Numbered from the stretch's first letter, positions 40,997-50,370 are shown. The stretch: DNA of 64,000 nt from Streptomyces prunicolor NBRC 13075 (GCF_000367365.1 NZ_BARF01000103.1:62001-126000), one strand, 5' to 3'. Notes: generated from the letters alone by a model not told the origin. Made by a program: numbers and translations.

Positions 40997-42385
40997 ATGG
41001 CACCCGGCCTTCCCACCGCCATGGACCGACCGCACTTCATCGGCATCGGCGGGGCCGGGATGTCGGGGATCGCCAAGATCCTCGCGCAGCGCGGGGCGAA
41101 GGTCGCGGGCAGTGACGCCAAGGACTCCGCGACCGCCGACGCCCTGCGCGCCCTGGGTGCCACCGTGCACATCGGACACGCGGCGGAGCACCTCGCCGAC
41201 GACGCCACCTGCGTGGTCGTGTCGTCGGCGATCCGCAAGGACAACCCCGAGCTGGCCCGCGCGGCCGAGCTGGGCATCCCGGTCGTCCACCGTTCGGACG
41301 CCCTGGCCCGCCTGATGGACGGCCTGCGCCCGATCGCCGTGGCGGGCACCCACGGCAAGACCACCACGACGTCGATGCTCGCGGTGTCCCTGACCGCGCT
41401 GGGCCGCACCCCGTCGTACGCGATCGGCGGCGACCTGGACGCCCCGGGTTCGAACGCGCTGCACGGCGACGGCGAGATCTTCGTCGCCGAGGCGGACGAA
41501 TCGGACCGCAGCTTCCACAAGTACGCACCCGAGGTCGCGATCGTCCTCAACGTGGAGCTCGACCACCACGCCAACTACGCGTCCATGGAAGAGATCTACG
41601 AGTCCTTCCAGACCTTCGCCGACCGGATCGTGCCGGACGGCACCCTGGTGATCTCGGCGGACCACGAGGGCGCGCGGGAGCTGACCCGACGAGTCTCCGA
41701 CTCCGTGAAGACGGTGACGTACGGAGAGGCGGCAGACGCCGACGTCCGCATCCTGTCCGTCGTCGCGCAGGGCCTGAAGAGCGAGGTGACCGTCCTCCTC
41801 GGCAGTGAGGAGCTCACCTTCACCGTCTCGGTCCCCGGCCGGCACTACGCGAGCAACGCGGTCGCGGCTCTCGCCGCCGGCGTCGCGCTCGGCATTCCGG
41901 CCGCGGACCTGGCGCCCGCGCTCGCCGCGTACACGGGCGTGAAGCGGCGCCTCCAGCTCAAGGGCGAGGCGGCCGGCGTCCAGGTGATCGACTCCTACGC
42001 CCACCACCCCACGGAGATGACCGCCGACCTGGAGGCGATGCGCGCGGCGGCCTCCTCCGCGCGGCTGCTGGTGGTCTTCCAGCCGCACCTCTTCTCCCGC
42101 ACCCAGGAGCTCGGCAAGGAGATGGGCCAGTCCCTCGCCCTCGCGGACGCGTCCCTGGTCCTGGACATCTACCCGGCCCGCGAGGACCCGATCCCCGGCG
42201 TCACCAGCGACCTGATCATCGAGGCCGCGCGTGCCGCGGGCGCCGATGTGACCCCGGTCCACGACAAGGCGGACGTGCCCGAGGCCGTCGCGGGAATGGC
42301 GAAGCCCGGTGATCTCGTTCTCACCATGGGAGCGGGCGATGTGACAGACCTCGGCCCGCGGATCCTGGACCGTCTCGCGAAGTAA
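40997..42385 (+). CDS. murC: UDP-N-acetylmuramate--L-alanine ligase
   Basis: The 462-residue enzyme starts at ATG 40997 with AGGGAG. N-terminal UDP-binding motif FIGIGGAGMSGIAKIL, ATP-binding AVAGTHGKTTTTSML, the central DESDRSF and NVELDHHANY blocks, and the C-terminal VIDSYAHHPTEMTADL define MurC among the Mur ligases. It adds L-alanine to UDP-MurNAc in the cytoplasm, the first amino acid of the peptidoglycan stem. It lies outside the division cluster, as is common in Streptomyces, and is 13 bases ahead of msrB. Confidence 0.96.
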   Translation: MAPGLPTAMDRPHFIGIGGAGMSGIAKILAQRGAKVAGSDAKDSATADALRALGATVHIGHAAEHLADDATCVVVSSAIRKDNPELARAAELGIPVVHRSDALARLMDGLRPIAVAGTHGKTTTTSMLAVSLTALGRTPSYAIGGDLDAPGSNALHGDGEIFVAEADESDRSFHKYAPEVAIVLNVELDHHANYASMEEIYESFQTFADRIVPDGTLVISADHEGARELTRRVSDSVKTVTYGEAADADVRILSVVAQGLKSEVTVLLGSEELTFTVSVPGRHYASNAVAALAAGVALGIPAADLAPALAAYTGVKRRLQLKGEAAGVQVIDSYAHHPTEMTADLEAMRAAASSARLLVVFQPHLFSRTQELGKEMGQSLALADASLVLDIYPAREDPIPGVTSDLIIEAARAAGADVTPVHDKADVPEAVAGMAKPGDLVLTMGAGDVTDLGPRILDRLAK

Positions 42386-42398
42386 GGGGCTGAGCTGC

Positions 42399-42806
42399 AT
42401 GTCGTACGACGTCGAAAAGCCGGACGAGGAATGGCGCGCGGAGCTGAACCCGGCCGAGTACGCGGTGCTGCGGCAGGCCGGCACGGAGCCCGCCTTCGTC
42501 GGTGAGTACACCGACACCAAGACGACGGGCGTCTACTCCTGCCGGGCCTGTGGCGCCGAACTGTTCACGTCCACGGAGAAGTTCGAGTCCCACTGCGGTT
42601 GGCCGTCCTTCTACGACCCGAAGGACACCGACGCGGTCGAACTGATCCAGGACCGCTCGCACGGGATGGTGCGCACCGAGGTGCGGTGTGCCCGGTGCGG
42701 GTCGCATCTCGGTCACGTCTTCGAGGGCGAGGGCTATGCGACGCCGACCGATCAGCGGTACTGCATCAACTCCATCTCGCTGCGCCTGACGCCCGAGGAG
42801 GACTGA
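42399..42806 (+). CDS. msrB: Peptide-methionine (R)-S-oxide reductase
   Basis: The 135-residue enzyme has two zinc CxxC pairs (YSCRACGAEL and VRCARCGSHLGHVF), the HCGWPSF motif, and the catalytic cysteine in RYCINSISL. It reduces the R epimer of methionine sulfoxide in proteins using thioredoxin. The spacing of 13 bases after murC implies one transcript. A hairpin at 42834-42860 ends the unit. Confidence 0.95.
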   Translation: MSYDVEKPDEEWRAELNPAEYAVLRQAGTEPAFVGEYTDTKTTGVYSCRACGAELFTSTEKFESHCGWPSFYDPKDTDAVELIQDRSHGMVRTEVRCARCGSHLGHVFEGEGYATPTDQRYCINSISLRLTPEED

Positions 42807-42833
42807 CGACGCCCGACGCGGCCTGAAGACGCT

Positions 42834-42860
42834 CCGTGGCGGAGCAACCCTTCGCCACGG
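42834..42860 (+). terminator. Hairpin after msrB
   Basis: CCGTGGCG (42834-42841) and CGCCACGG (42853-42860) form a perfect eight-base stem with an 11-base loop, 27 bases after the msrB stop codon. Confidence 0.65.
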
Positions 42861-42954
42861 GGTTCGCGCGGACTCTATGCTCGTCCGTGGCCACGCGTCC
42901 CTAGGGCCGGGCGCGCCGGGCGCGCATGTCGTCACAGTCTGTACGGGGGGCTCG

Positions 42955-45840
42955 GTGCGTACACGTTTCGCCGTACTCGGACCGGTGAGGGCCTGGCGCG
43001 GCGACACGGAACTGCCGCTGGGGCCCCCGAAACAGCGTGCTCTGCTCGCGTTGCTGCTGACCGAGGCGGGGCATCCGGTCGCCGTCCACGAGATCGTCGA
43101 CGCGCTGTGGGGACAGGACCCGCCGGACAGTGCGGTCAACGTCGTCCAACGGCACGTCGGAGCGTTGCGGCGGCTGCTCGAACCCGATCTTCCGGCCGGG
43201 GGCGCGTCCCGTCGGCTGGTGCGCGGCTCGGGTGGCTACCGGCTCGACGTGGACCCCGACAGCCTCGACCTGCTGCGCTTCCGGGCCCTGCGGCAGCGGG
43301 CGGAGCAGGCAGTGCGGGACGGTGAACCTCCCACCGCCACCGGGCTGTTGATCGAGGCGCTGGCCCTGTGGCGGGGTCCCGCGGCCTCCGGGATCGCCGC
43401 CGAGGTGCGGTCCCACCCGGCCTTCACCGCCCTCGACGGCGAGCACCTGGCCGCCGTCAAGGAGGCCGCCGAACTCGCGCTGGAAGCCGGACCGGGCCTG
43501 GGCGCACGGGTGTTGGTGACGCTCCGACAGGCCGCCGCGCAGCATCCGTTGGACGAGGGGTTGCAGGCCAGGCTGATCCTGGTGCTCGCGGCGACCGGTC
43601 ACCAGGCCGAGGCGCTGGACGTCCATCGGACCGTACGCACCCGCCTCGCCGACGAGTTGGGCGTGCGGCCGGGCCCCGAACTCCAGGCCGCTCTGCAACG
43701 GGTCCTCGGCCACACCCACGCCCAGCGCGCCGCGCCGCCGTCCGGAAGCGCGGGGTCGGCCGAGGACGCGGAAGGGACGGCACAGCAGGACGCCGTCGCC
43801 ACGATCCGGCCCGCCCAACTCCCCGTGGATCTGCCCGCGTTCACCGGCCGGCGCGGTGAACTCGCCCGCGTCCGGGAGCTGTTGTGCGCGTCCGACGCAC
43901 CGGCCTCGACGGTGGTGATCAGCGCCATCGGCGGCATGGCCGGCGTCGGCAAGACGACCCTGGCGGTGCACTGGGCGCACAGCGTCGCCGACCGGTTCCC
44001 CGACGGGCAGCTCTACGTCAATCTGCGCGGCTTCCACCCCAGCGGTTCGATCATGAGCGCGGCCGAGGCCATCCGCTCGTTCCTCGACGCGTTCGGCGTC
44101 CCAGGGCACCGCATCCCCGCCGGTCTCGACGCGCAGGCCGCGCTGTACCGCAGCCTCCTCGCCGACCGCCGCGTCCTCATCGTGCTGGACAACGCCCGCG
44201 ACACCGAGCACGTCCGCCCGCTGCTGCCCGGCGCCCCCGGCTGCCTGGTCGTCGTCACCAGCCGCAACCAGCTCTACGGCCTGGTGGCCGGCGAGGGCGC
44301 GCACTCGCTGACGCTGGACGTGCTCACCGAGGCGGAGGCACGCGAGTTCCTCGCCCGTCGGCTGGGCGCCGAACGGATCGCGCACGAACCCGACGCCGTC
44401 GCGGAGATCATCACCCTGTGCGGCCGCCTCCCGCTGGCGCTGGCCGTCGTCAGCGCCCGCGCGGTCGTGAACCCGGCCTTCCCGCTCGCGTCCATCGCCG
44501 CCGAACTCTCCGAGAGCGAGGACAGCCTCGACGCGTTCGCGGGAGAGGCCCCCGCCGCCGACGCCCGCAGCGCGTTCTCCTGGTCGTACCAACTCCTCAG
44601 CCCCGCCGCCGCCCGGGTGTTCCGTCTGTTCGCCCTGCACCCGGGACCCGACTGCTCGCTCGCCGCCGTCGCGAGCCTCGCCGGGCAGCGGGTCGGCCAA
44701 GTCCGGCCGGTCATGGCGGAGTTGGCTCGCGCGCACCTCATCTCCGAGCCCCTGCCCGGCCGTTACGGCTGTCACGAACTGCTGCGCGCCTACGCCGCCG
44801 AACTGGGCCGGGCACACGACTCCGCGCAGGAACTGGAAGCGGCCCGGCGGCGCATGCTCGACCACTATCTGCACAGCGTGCACGCGGCCGACAGCGTTCT
44901 GATGCCCACCCGGGACAGCATCCAACTGCGCCCGCACACCGCCGGGGTGACCGTCCCGCGACTGCTCGACCAGGCGGCGGCGGCCGCCTGGCTGGAGACG
45001 AACCGGTCGGTCGTGCTCGCCGCGATCGAGCAGGACGCCCGGCACGGCAGCGGCGAGCACAGCTGGCAGTTGGCCCTGGTCCTGGAGCTGTACCTGGACC
45101 GGAGCGGCCGCTGGTCCGAGCAACTCGACGCGCAGACAAGGGCAGTTGAGGCGGCCCAGCGCCTGGGCGACATATCCGGCCAGGCGTTCGCCCACCGCGC
45201 GCTCGGCTTCGTCAGCGGTCGCCTCGGGCGGCCGGACGAGGCCGACGCACACATGGCGCGCGCCCTGGAGCTGTTCGGCGAGACCGGCGACCGGGTCGGC
45301 CTGAGCAGGACCCACCGCAGGCTCGCGTTCCTGGCCAACGGGCGTGGACGGCACGAGGAGGCCCTCGACCACTACGCCGAGGCGAGCGCCCTGTGCCGCG
45401 CGGCCGGCCGGCGCGACGGCGAGGCCGGCATCGCCAACGAGGTCGGCTGGACGTACATCCTGATGGGCAAGTACGAGGACGCCCTGACCGAGTGCGGCCA
45501 CGCGGTCGCGGCCCACCGGGAGACGGGCGACCGCAATGGCGAGGCCGCCGCCCTGGACAGCCTCGGCTATGCCCATCACCATCTGCGCGACCACGAGCGG
45601 GCGTTGGAGTGCTACGAGCAGGCACTGCGGCTGTACCGGGAGATCCGGGACCGCTATCTGGAGGCCGACACCCTGGTGCACATCGGCGACACCCGCCGCG
45701 AGGCCCACCAGGACACGCGGGCCGCGCTCGCCTGGCGTGAGGCACTCGGCATCCTCGACGAGATCGGCCACCCGGACGCCGAGCAGGTCCGCCACCGGCT
45801 GACCGACCTCGCTGAACCCGATCGGTCCCGGCGACAGTAA
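42955..45840 (+). CDS. AfsR-type SARP transcriptional regulator (OmpR-like wHTH, BTAD, NB-ARC, TPR)
   Basis: The 961-residue protein starts at GTG 42955 behind GGGGGG. Domains in order: winged-helix DNA-binding domain (about 1-95, FAVLGPVRAWRGDTELPLG), bacterial transcriptional activation domain (about 100-245, ending LGVRPGPELQ), NB-ARC ATPase (about 290-590, Walker A GMAGVGKTTLAVHWAH, LIVLDNARD, SRNQLYGL) and TPR repeats (about 730-940). AfsR-like SARPs bind direct repeats near promoters, often of secondary-metabolism or differentiation genes, and ATP turnover tunes them. The GTTC/GAAC array at 47965 is a candidate target. Confidence 0.9.
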   Translation: MRTRFAVLGPVRAWRGDTELPLGPPKQRALLALLLTEAGHPVAVHEIVDALWGQDPPDSAVNVVQRHVGALRRLLEPDLPAGGASRRLVRGSGGYRLDVDPDSLDLLRFRALRQRAEQAVRDGEPPTATGLLIEALALWRGPAASGIAAEVRSHPAFTALDGEHLAAVKEAAELALEAGPGLGARVLVTLRQAAAQHPLDEGLQARLILVLAATGHQAEALDVHRTVRTRLADELGVRPGPELQAALQRVLGHTHAQRAAPPSGSAGSAEDAEGTAQQDAVATIRPAQLPVDLPAFTGRRGELARVRELLCASDAPASTVVISAIGGMAGVGKTTLAVHWAHSVADRFPDGQLYVNLRGFHPSGSIMSAAEAIRSFLDAFGVPGHRIPAGLDAQAALYRSLLADRRVLIVLDNARDTEHVRPLLPGAPGCLVVVTSRNQLYGLVAGEGAHSLTLDVLTEAEAREFLARRLGAERIAHEPDAVAEIITLCGRLPLALAVVSARAVVNPAFPLASIAAELSESEDSLDAFAGEAPAADARSAFSWSYQLLSPAAARVFRLFALHPGPDCSLAAVASLAGQRVGQVRPVMAELARAHLISEPLPGRYGCHELLRAYAAELGRAHDSAQELEAARRRMLDHYLHSVHAADSVLMPTRDSIQLRPHTAGVTVPRLLDQAAAAAWLETNRSVVLAAIEQDARHGSGEHSWQLALVLELYLDRSGRWSEQLDAQTRAVEAAQRLGDISGQAFAHRALGFVSGRLGRPDEADAHMARALELFGETGDRVGLSRTHRRLAFLANGRGRHEEALDHYAEASALCRAAGRRDGEAGIANEVGWTYILMGKYEDALTECGHAVAAHRETGDRNGEAAALDSLGYAHHHLRDHERALECYEQALRLYREIRDRYLEADTLVHIGDTRREAHQDTRAALAWREALGILDEIGHPDAEQVRHRLTDLAEPDRSRRQ

Positions 45841-45936
45841 AACGTCAGCGTCCCGAAAGCGGGCCCTGCCTACGCTCCCCGCTCCGCTCCACCCGGAGCC
45901 GGAGGCGCGTACGGCATTCCCCTTCAGGACTGGAAC

Positions 45937-46476
45937 ATGACCCCCACGACTTCCGCGGACCTCCCCAAGGCCGCGCACCGCAACCAGCTGCTGCACACCA
46001 TGATGAGCGACCACGCGAAGGCACTGCTCGCCTACGCCGACAAGCTGCTGAACGACCGTCACACGGCGGAGGACATCGTCCAGGAGACCCTCATCCGCGC
46101 CTGGCCGCACGCCGAACGCCTCTACAGCACCGAGGGATCGGTCCGCGGCTGGCTGCTCACGGTGACCCGCAACCTCGTCGTCGACCGGATGCGCAGCGCC
46201 GTCGCACGCCACGAGACCATCGGCGCCGAGGACCGGGACCTGCCGCTGCCCGACCACTCCGGCGCCGTGCTGGCCTCGGTGGAGGCGACCGGCCTGTTGC
46301 GGCGGCTGTCCCACGAGCACCGGGAGGTCCTGCTGCACACCTATCTGTGCGGCCGGACCGTGCAGGAGACCGCCCGCATCCTCGGGATACCCGCGGGCAC
46401 CGTCAAGTCCCGCCGCCACTACGCCCTGAACATCCTGCGCGCCGAGGCCGGCAAGGGACTCAGACCGGAACGGTGA
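45937..46476 (+). CDS. ECF-type RNA polymerase sigma factor
   Basis: The 179-residue sigma factor has region 2 (HAKALLAYADKLLNDRHTAEDIVQETLIRAW, GWLLTVTRNLVVDRMRS) and region 4 (VLLHTYLCGRTVQETARILGIPAGTVKSRRHYALNIL). It resembles the Streptomyces SigL/M-like ECF group. AGGA lies nine bases before ATG 45937. No anti-sigma gene follows: the next gene is on the opposite strand and overlaps its 3' end by 17 bases. Control may therefore be at transcription, perhaps by the SARP 96 bases upstream. Confidence 0.9.
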   Translation: MTPTTSADLPKAAHRNQLLHTMMSDHAKALLAYADKLLNDRHTAEDIVQETLIRAWPHAERLYSTEGSVRGWLLTVTRNLVVDRMRSAVARHETIGAEDRDLPLPDHSGAVLASVEATGLLRRLSHEHREVLLHTYLCGRTVQETARILGIPAGTVKSRRHYALNILRAEAGKGLRPER

Positions 46477-47914
46477 GCCGGACATCGAGGACCGGAAGGT
46501 CGACGTGGCCGTCGGCGTCGGTGTGCCAGCGCCAGTGCGCGCCCTCCACCTCGCCGTACACCAGGCCGGTCCAGCCCGCCCCGCCCGGCCCGCACAGGGC
46601 GGCCAGTTCGGCGGCCTCCCGCTCACCCGGCGTGCCCGCCACCACGACCAGTCCCCGTACCGGACGGCGTGCCGCACCGGCGCGCACCGTCCCGCGCCCC
46701 GCGTCCGGCGCCACCGGAGCGGGGGCGTCGACCCGGGGAAGCTGCCGCAGCTCCGTCGGCACGGTGAGCGGCAGGGCGCTGTCCGCCCCGCGCAGCACGG
46801 TCACCGGAGTCTCCGGCCGGGTGCGCGCGATCTCGGCGAGCAGGTTCTGTACGACATCCCGGGCCACCGCCCGGTCACCGCTCACGCTGAGGACGCCGTC
46901 CAGGCGGCTGAGGTCCACGAACACGGGCTCGCCGTCGGCGTCCGTGCCCGCCCGGACGAGACAGGACGCGGCGATCGAGGCCTGTGAGGCCGAGGTGGTG
47001 TCGTCGCCGGTGGACAGCCAGCCGGCGGCGGCCGCCGCGGGGCGGCGCCAGCGCGTGCCGTCGATGTTCGTCCACGGCGCGTCGACCGTGTCGGAGGCCG
47101 TCAGCCACACCGTCACACCGGAGCCGTCGACGCGCAGCGCGTGCACCGGCCGCTCGGGCTGCTGCCGGCCGGGCGCGAAGTCGCCCAGGACGCCGTAGGC
47201 CCGGCGTACCGAATCGGCGTCGGTCGCGAACCGGCGGCCCGTCGCCCGGCGCAGCGCGAGTCGGCGGCGGCGCCGCATCGGCTCGCCCAGCCGCCATACG
47301 GTGCGCAGGACGGCGGCGTACGCGGCGCGCACCTTCCGCCTGCCCACGATGCCCGCGGTGATCAGGGCGAGCAGGATCGCACCGAGCAGTGCGACGGCCG
47401 CGGCCAGCGGGAACGTGAACGCCGCGGACTTCCCGGTGCTCGGCGCGGCCGACTGCTGTCCCGAACTCGGGGCGGCGGAGGCGGAGTTCTGGCTCCCGGT
47501 GTCCCGGGCCAGCTGGACGTCGGACCCCGAGGCGTCCTGCGGCAGGCGCAGGATCCAGCCGGGGTGCAGCTGGTCGTCCGCGCCGTTCAGCGCCCCGCCG
47601 TCCTGCTGCGCCTGGCCGCGGTTGAGGGTGAGGATCTCGCCGACCCGTGAGGCGTCGCCCAGGGTGGCCGTGGCGATCGACTGGAGGGTGGCCAGCTGCC
47701 CGCCGGTCTGCGCCGGGTCCGGGACCACGAACACCTTGATCAGGTCGTCGGCGGCGGGTGCCGCGCTCGCGGCGGCGGCCCCGCCGAGCGCCATGAGGCA
47801 CGCCGCCAGCAGCGCCGCCAGGGCGTGCCGGAGCGTCCGTGGCAGGCGGTGCGCCCTGTCGGTCGCCGGCCCGTGCTCGGGCTTGTCGCCCGCGCCGTTG
47901 GTCATCGTGTCCAC
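46460..47914 (-). CDS. LysM-like, membrane-anchored protein in a T7SS-type locus
   Basis: The 484-residue product starts at GTG 47914 behind GGAGGG (ATG 47905 is three codons in). A signal-like helix (residues 25-50) is followed by a LysM-like region (IATATLGDASRVGEILTLNRG, HPGWILRLPQ), a low-complexity Ser/Gln stretch, a strong membrane helix (FPLAAAVALLGAILLALITAGIVG), an Arg-rich cytoplasmic segment and a soluble domain of strands and helices with several Gly-rich turns. The LysM part would face the cell wall. It is divergent from the T7SS-type protein gene; an envelope support role for secretion is inference. Confidence 0.7.
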   Translation of the reverse strand: MDTMTNGAGDKPEHGPATDRAHRLPRTLRHALAALLAACLMALGGAAAASAAPAADDLIKVFVVPDPAQTGGQLATLQSIATATLGDASRVGEILTLNRGQAQQDGGALNGADDQLHPGWILRLPQDASGSDVQLARDTGSQNSASAAPSSGQQSAAPSTGKSAAFTFPLAAAVALLGAILLALITAGIVGRRKVRAAYAAVLRTVWRLGEPMRRRRRLALRRATGRRFATDADSVRRAYGVLGDFAPGRQQPERPVHALRVDGSGVTVWLTASDTVDAPWTNIDGTRWRRPAAAAAGWLSTGDDTTSASQASIAASCLVRAGTDADGEPVFVDLSRLDGVLSVSGDRAVARDVVQNLLAEIARTRPETPVTVLRGADSALPLTVPTELRQLPRVDAPAPVAPDAGRGTVRAGAARRPVRGLVVVAGTPGEREAAELAALCGPGGAGWTGLVYGEVEGAHWRWHTDADGHVDLPVLDVRLTVPV

Positions 47915-47964
47915 CCATGCCCTCCGAGTTTCCGTTGCACCGACTACACGGAGCCGCAGGCCGA

Positions 47965-48035
47965 GAACGTTCGATGTGAACTCGCCCGAACCTTTCGGAA
48001 CTTGGCGAGAACGTGCGAGGTGAACTCGCTTGAAC
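47965..48035. promoter_or_regulatory. Seven-copy GAAC (GTTC on minus strand) direct-repeat array between divergent genes
   Basis: GAAC occurs at 47965, 47978, 47988, 47998, 48009, 48022 and 48032, so the spacings are 13, 10, 10, 11, 13 and 10. The triplet at 47965, 47978 and 47988 is repeated exactly 44 bases later at 48009, 48022 and 48032. On the minus strand one copy reads GTTCACCTCGC, whose first seven bases match the core of the 11-bp PHO-box unit; AfsR-type sites look similar. The array fills the promoter region between the LysM-like gene and the T7SS-type gene. Confidence 0.75.
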
Positions 48036-48102
48036 CTTTTACGACACCGCCCCCGTGTACCTGCCGACCACACGTCACAGGCAGCGCACCGGGGGATCGC
48101 AC

Positions 48103-49920
48103 ATGGCACGTCGGCACTCCAGGCCCGAGGACTTCCAGCTCGTCGGCATGGACTCGGACCCGACACCCGGCGACCCCGACCTGATCCAGGGCGTGATGAA
48201 GCGCTACCGCGATATCGGCGACGCGGCGGAGAAGGCGCTGAACGTCCTGAAGAAGGACGGCTCGATCTCGCAGGGCCGCGGTTCGGCGATGGACGCGCTG
48301 AAGGACAAGATCGGCGACGATCTCCCGGACAAGCTCACCAAGACGGTGACCTCCTACCACGACGCCGCCCAGGCCTACAGCGACTACATGCCGCGGCTGC
48401 GCGAGGCCCAGGACACCTTCGACCGGGCCGTCGATCAGGCGCAGTCCGCCGCACCGCAGGCGAACCAGGTGCCCAAGGAGCTCAGCGCCACCCCGACCGA
48501 CGCGGAGAAGTCGGCAGCGCGCAGCACTCAGGACGCCATCGACGCCGGCCAGGCCCAGCTGGGCGCGGCCAGGAGCCTGGCCGACCAGGCCAGGACGATG
48601 CGGGAGAGCGCGCAGCGGCAGTGTGCCGACGTGCTGGACCGGGCGGCGCAGGAGGCGATTCCGGAGCGGAACATCTTCCAGAAGATCGCCGACTTCTTCA
48701 AGGACTTCCCGTTCGTCCAGATCCTGCTGGCCGCCCTCGTCGCCGTCGTGGCGGTGTTCTTCCCGGTGGTCGGCGCGTTGCTCGGCGGGGCGTTGTTCCT
48801 GTTCAACCAAGTCGTCGCCAGTCAGACCGGGGGTATCAAAGCCGGCGACTTCGTCCTCGGTCTGATCGGGATCGTCCCCGGCGGCGCCCTGCTGAAGCTC
48901 GGCGGCAAGGCCGTCCAGGCGATCGCGCCGGCCGCCGTGGCCGCCGTGAAGAGCTCCGGGTTCATCACCAAGACCGCCGGCACGATCACCAAGGTCAGCG
49001 AGTCCCTCACCAACAGCAAGATCGTCAGCGGTGTCCTCGCCAACCCGATCGGCAAGGTGGCCACGGAGGTCACCGGCAAGTTCCTGACCAACTCGGCGCT
49101 GGAAGCGGCCGGTAAGGCGGCCAACGGCGACAAGATCACGGCCGCGGGCGTCTTCGCCGGAGCCGCCGCCGGTGCCGTGGCCGGCGTCGCCTTCAAGGGC
49201 GGCATCGGCGCCATCGGCAAACGGCGCGGGAACCCCGACGTCGAGGTGGGCAAGGGCGGCCGGTTCGGCGACACGTCGGAACCGGCGGCGGCGGACAGCC
49301 TGGGCAAGCGGGCGTCCGACCAGGTCGGCAACTTCGTGGAGGAAGGCGCCACCCTCGGCACGAAGATCGGCGTCGGCGTCGCCCAGGGCGGCGACCTCAA
49401 CGAGGTGGCGGCCGGCGAGATCGCCAACTCCGCGTCGAAGCTGGCCGTCGGGCCGGTCGGCACGGCGGGCCTCGGCCGCGTGGTCGACGGCGTCACCGAC
49501 AAGATCCCGATCAAGGGCCAGGTCAGGCCGGCGCCCGTGGTGCCGAACGTGCCCGCGGCCCAGCCGCCGGCCCCCGTCGTACCCCCGCCGCCGCCCCCGC
49601 GCCCGGTTCCGGTGGAGCCCGCCGATGTGCCGTTGCCGCCTTCGCCGACCCGCCCGGTGCCACCCCCGCTGGCGCCTACGCGTCCCGCTCCGGTGGATCC
49701 CGCGAATGTCCCGCTGCCGGACTCGCCCACCACCACGGGACGCCCCGCGGTCCCGCCGATCAACACCTCCGACGCGCAGTCGAACACCGGCACCGCGTCA
49801 CCGTCCGACGGATTCGTCACCGCACCGACCAGCCCCACGAGCCCCACCCCGTCCGACGGGTTCGCCACCGCACCGACGAGTCCCACGGACGGCGCGGACA
49901 CCGGCGGCAACGCCAACTAG
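48103..49920 (+). CDS. Large putative T7SS-secreted protein with hydrophobic hairpin and Pro-rich tail
   Basis: The 605-residue protein starts at ATG 48103 behind GGGGGAT. Residues 1-190 form a helical region like T7SS secretion-signal domains (DPDLIQGVMKRYRDIGDAAEK, then long coiled helices without a clear WxG). Residues 206-240 form a hydrophobic helical hairpin (FVQILLAALVAVVAVFFPVV). A Gly/Ala/Val-rich stretch (265-330) resembles membrane-inserting segments of polymorphic toxins. The last 140 residues are Pro, Thr, Ser and Asp rich. No nuclease or ADP-ribosyltransferase toxin domain is recognisable. It precedes a WXG-like gene and the EccC gene. Confidence 0.72.
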   Translation: MARRHSRPEDFQLVGMDSDPTPGDPDLIQGVMKRYRDIGDAAEKALNVLKKDGSISQGRGSAMDALKDKIGDDLPDKLTKTVTSYHDAAQAYSDYMPRLREAQDTFDRAVDQAQSAAPQANQVPKELSATPTDAEKSAARSTQDAIDAGQAQLGAARSLADQARTMRESAQRQCADVLDRAAQEAIPERNIFQKIADFFKDFPFVQILLAALVAVVAVFFPVVGALLGGALFLFNQVVASQTGGIKAGDFVLGLIGIVPGGALLKLGGKAVQAIAPAAVAAVKSSGFITKTAGTITKVSESLTNSKIVSGVLANPIGKVATEVTGKFLTNSALEAAGKAANGDKITAAGVFAGAAAGAVAGVAFKGGIGAIGKRRGNPDVEVGKGGRFGDTSEPAAADSLGKRASDQVGNFVEEGATLGTKIGVGVAQGGDLNEVAAGEIANSASKLAVGPVGTAGLGRVVDGVTDKIPIKGQVRPAPVVPNVPAAQPPAPVVPPPPPPRPVPVEPADVPLPPSPTRPVPPPLAPTRPAPVDPANVPLPDSPTTTGRPAVPPINTSDAQSNTGTASPSDGFVTAPTSPTSPTPSDGFATAPTSPTDGADTGGNAN

Positions 49921-50006
49921 CCGTCCCGCACCGCACGTTCGCGCACCCAGACCTCCATCCCCGAAGGGATGGACCGCACCACCGACAACCTGCAAGGAGA
50001 ACTCCC

Positions 50007-50300
50007 ATGCCCAACTACGCCGTCAACTCGGACACCACCGCGTCCACTTCGCAGGCCCTCCTCAACGACTTCTCCCAGCTCCAGGACAAGCTCAACGAGG
50101 TCAAGGGCAAGATCTCCACCCTGCTCGCCGACGGCTACAGCACGCCGGCCGCCCAGCAGAAGTTCTCGCCGTTCTTCGACGAGTTCGCCAAGGGCTTCGA
50201 CCAGGTCAACCAGGGTCTGCAGGGCATCGGCCAGTACGTGAAGGCCGTCGGCGAGGCCTTCGACCAGACCGACAACCAGCTCGGCTCCAACCTCGGCTGA
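50007..50300 (+). CDS. WXG100-like small secreted protein with atypical motif
   Basis: The 97-residue protein is read from ATG 50007 with AAGGAG eight bases upstream. Two helices, FSQLQDKLNEVKGKISTLLADG and FDEFAKGFDQVNQGLQGIGQYVKAVG, flank a turn where WXG100 proteins carry W-x-G; here it reads GYST. The size, helix lengths and position between a T7SS-type protein and EccC support the family. WXG100 proteins are exported as dimers and signal to the EccC ATPase. Whether a tyrosine can replace tryptophan here is not known. Confidence 0.78.
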   Translation: MPNYAVNSDTTASTSQALLNDFSQLQDKLNEVKGKISTLLADGYSTPAAQQKFSPFFDEFAKGFDQVNQGLQGIGQYVKAVGEAFDQTDNQLGSNLG

Positions 50301-50370
50301 CCCACCGGCCCGGTCCGCCACCACGGCGGGCGGTGCCGTACCCACCTCTCCACCAGAAGGATGATGAGCA

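Noticed and set aside
42901..46677. Very long open frame on the minus strand opposite the SARP and ECF genes
   Set aside because: Its translation is low-complexity Gly/Arg/Val/Gln without domains and mirrors the high-GC third positions of the plus-strand genes, whose products have clear domains.
48103..49920. Polymorphic toxin with a C-terminal nuclease domain
   Set aside because: The last 140 residues are Pro/Thr/Ser-rich with no folded toxin domain, and no immunity gene follows.
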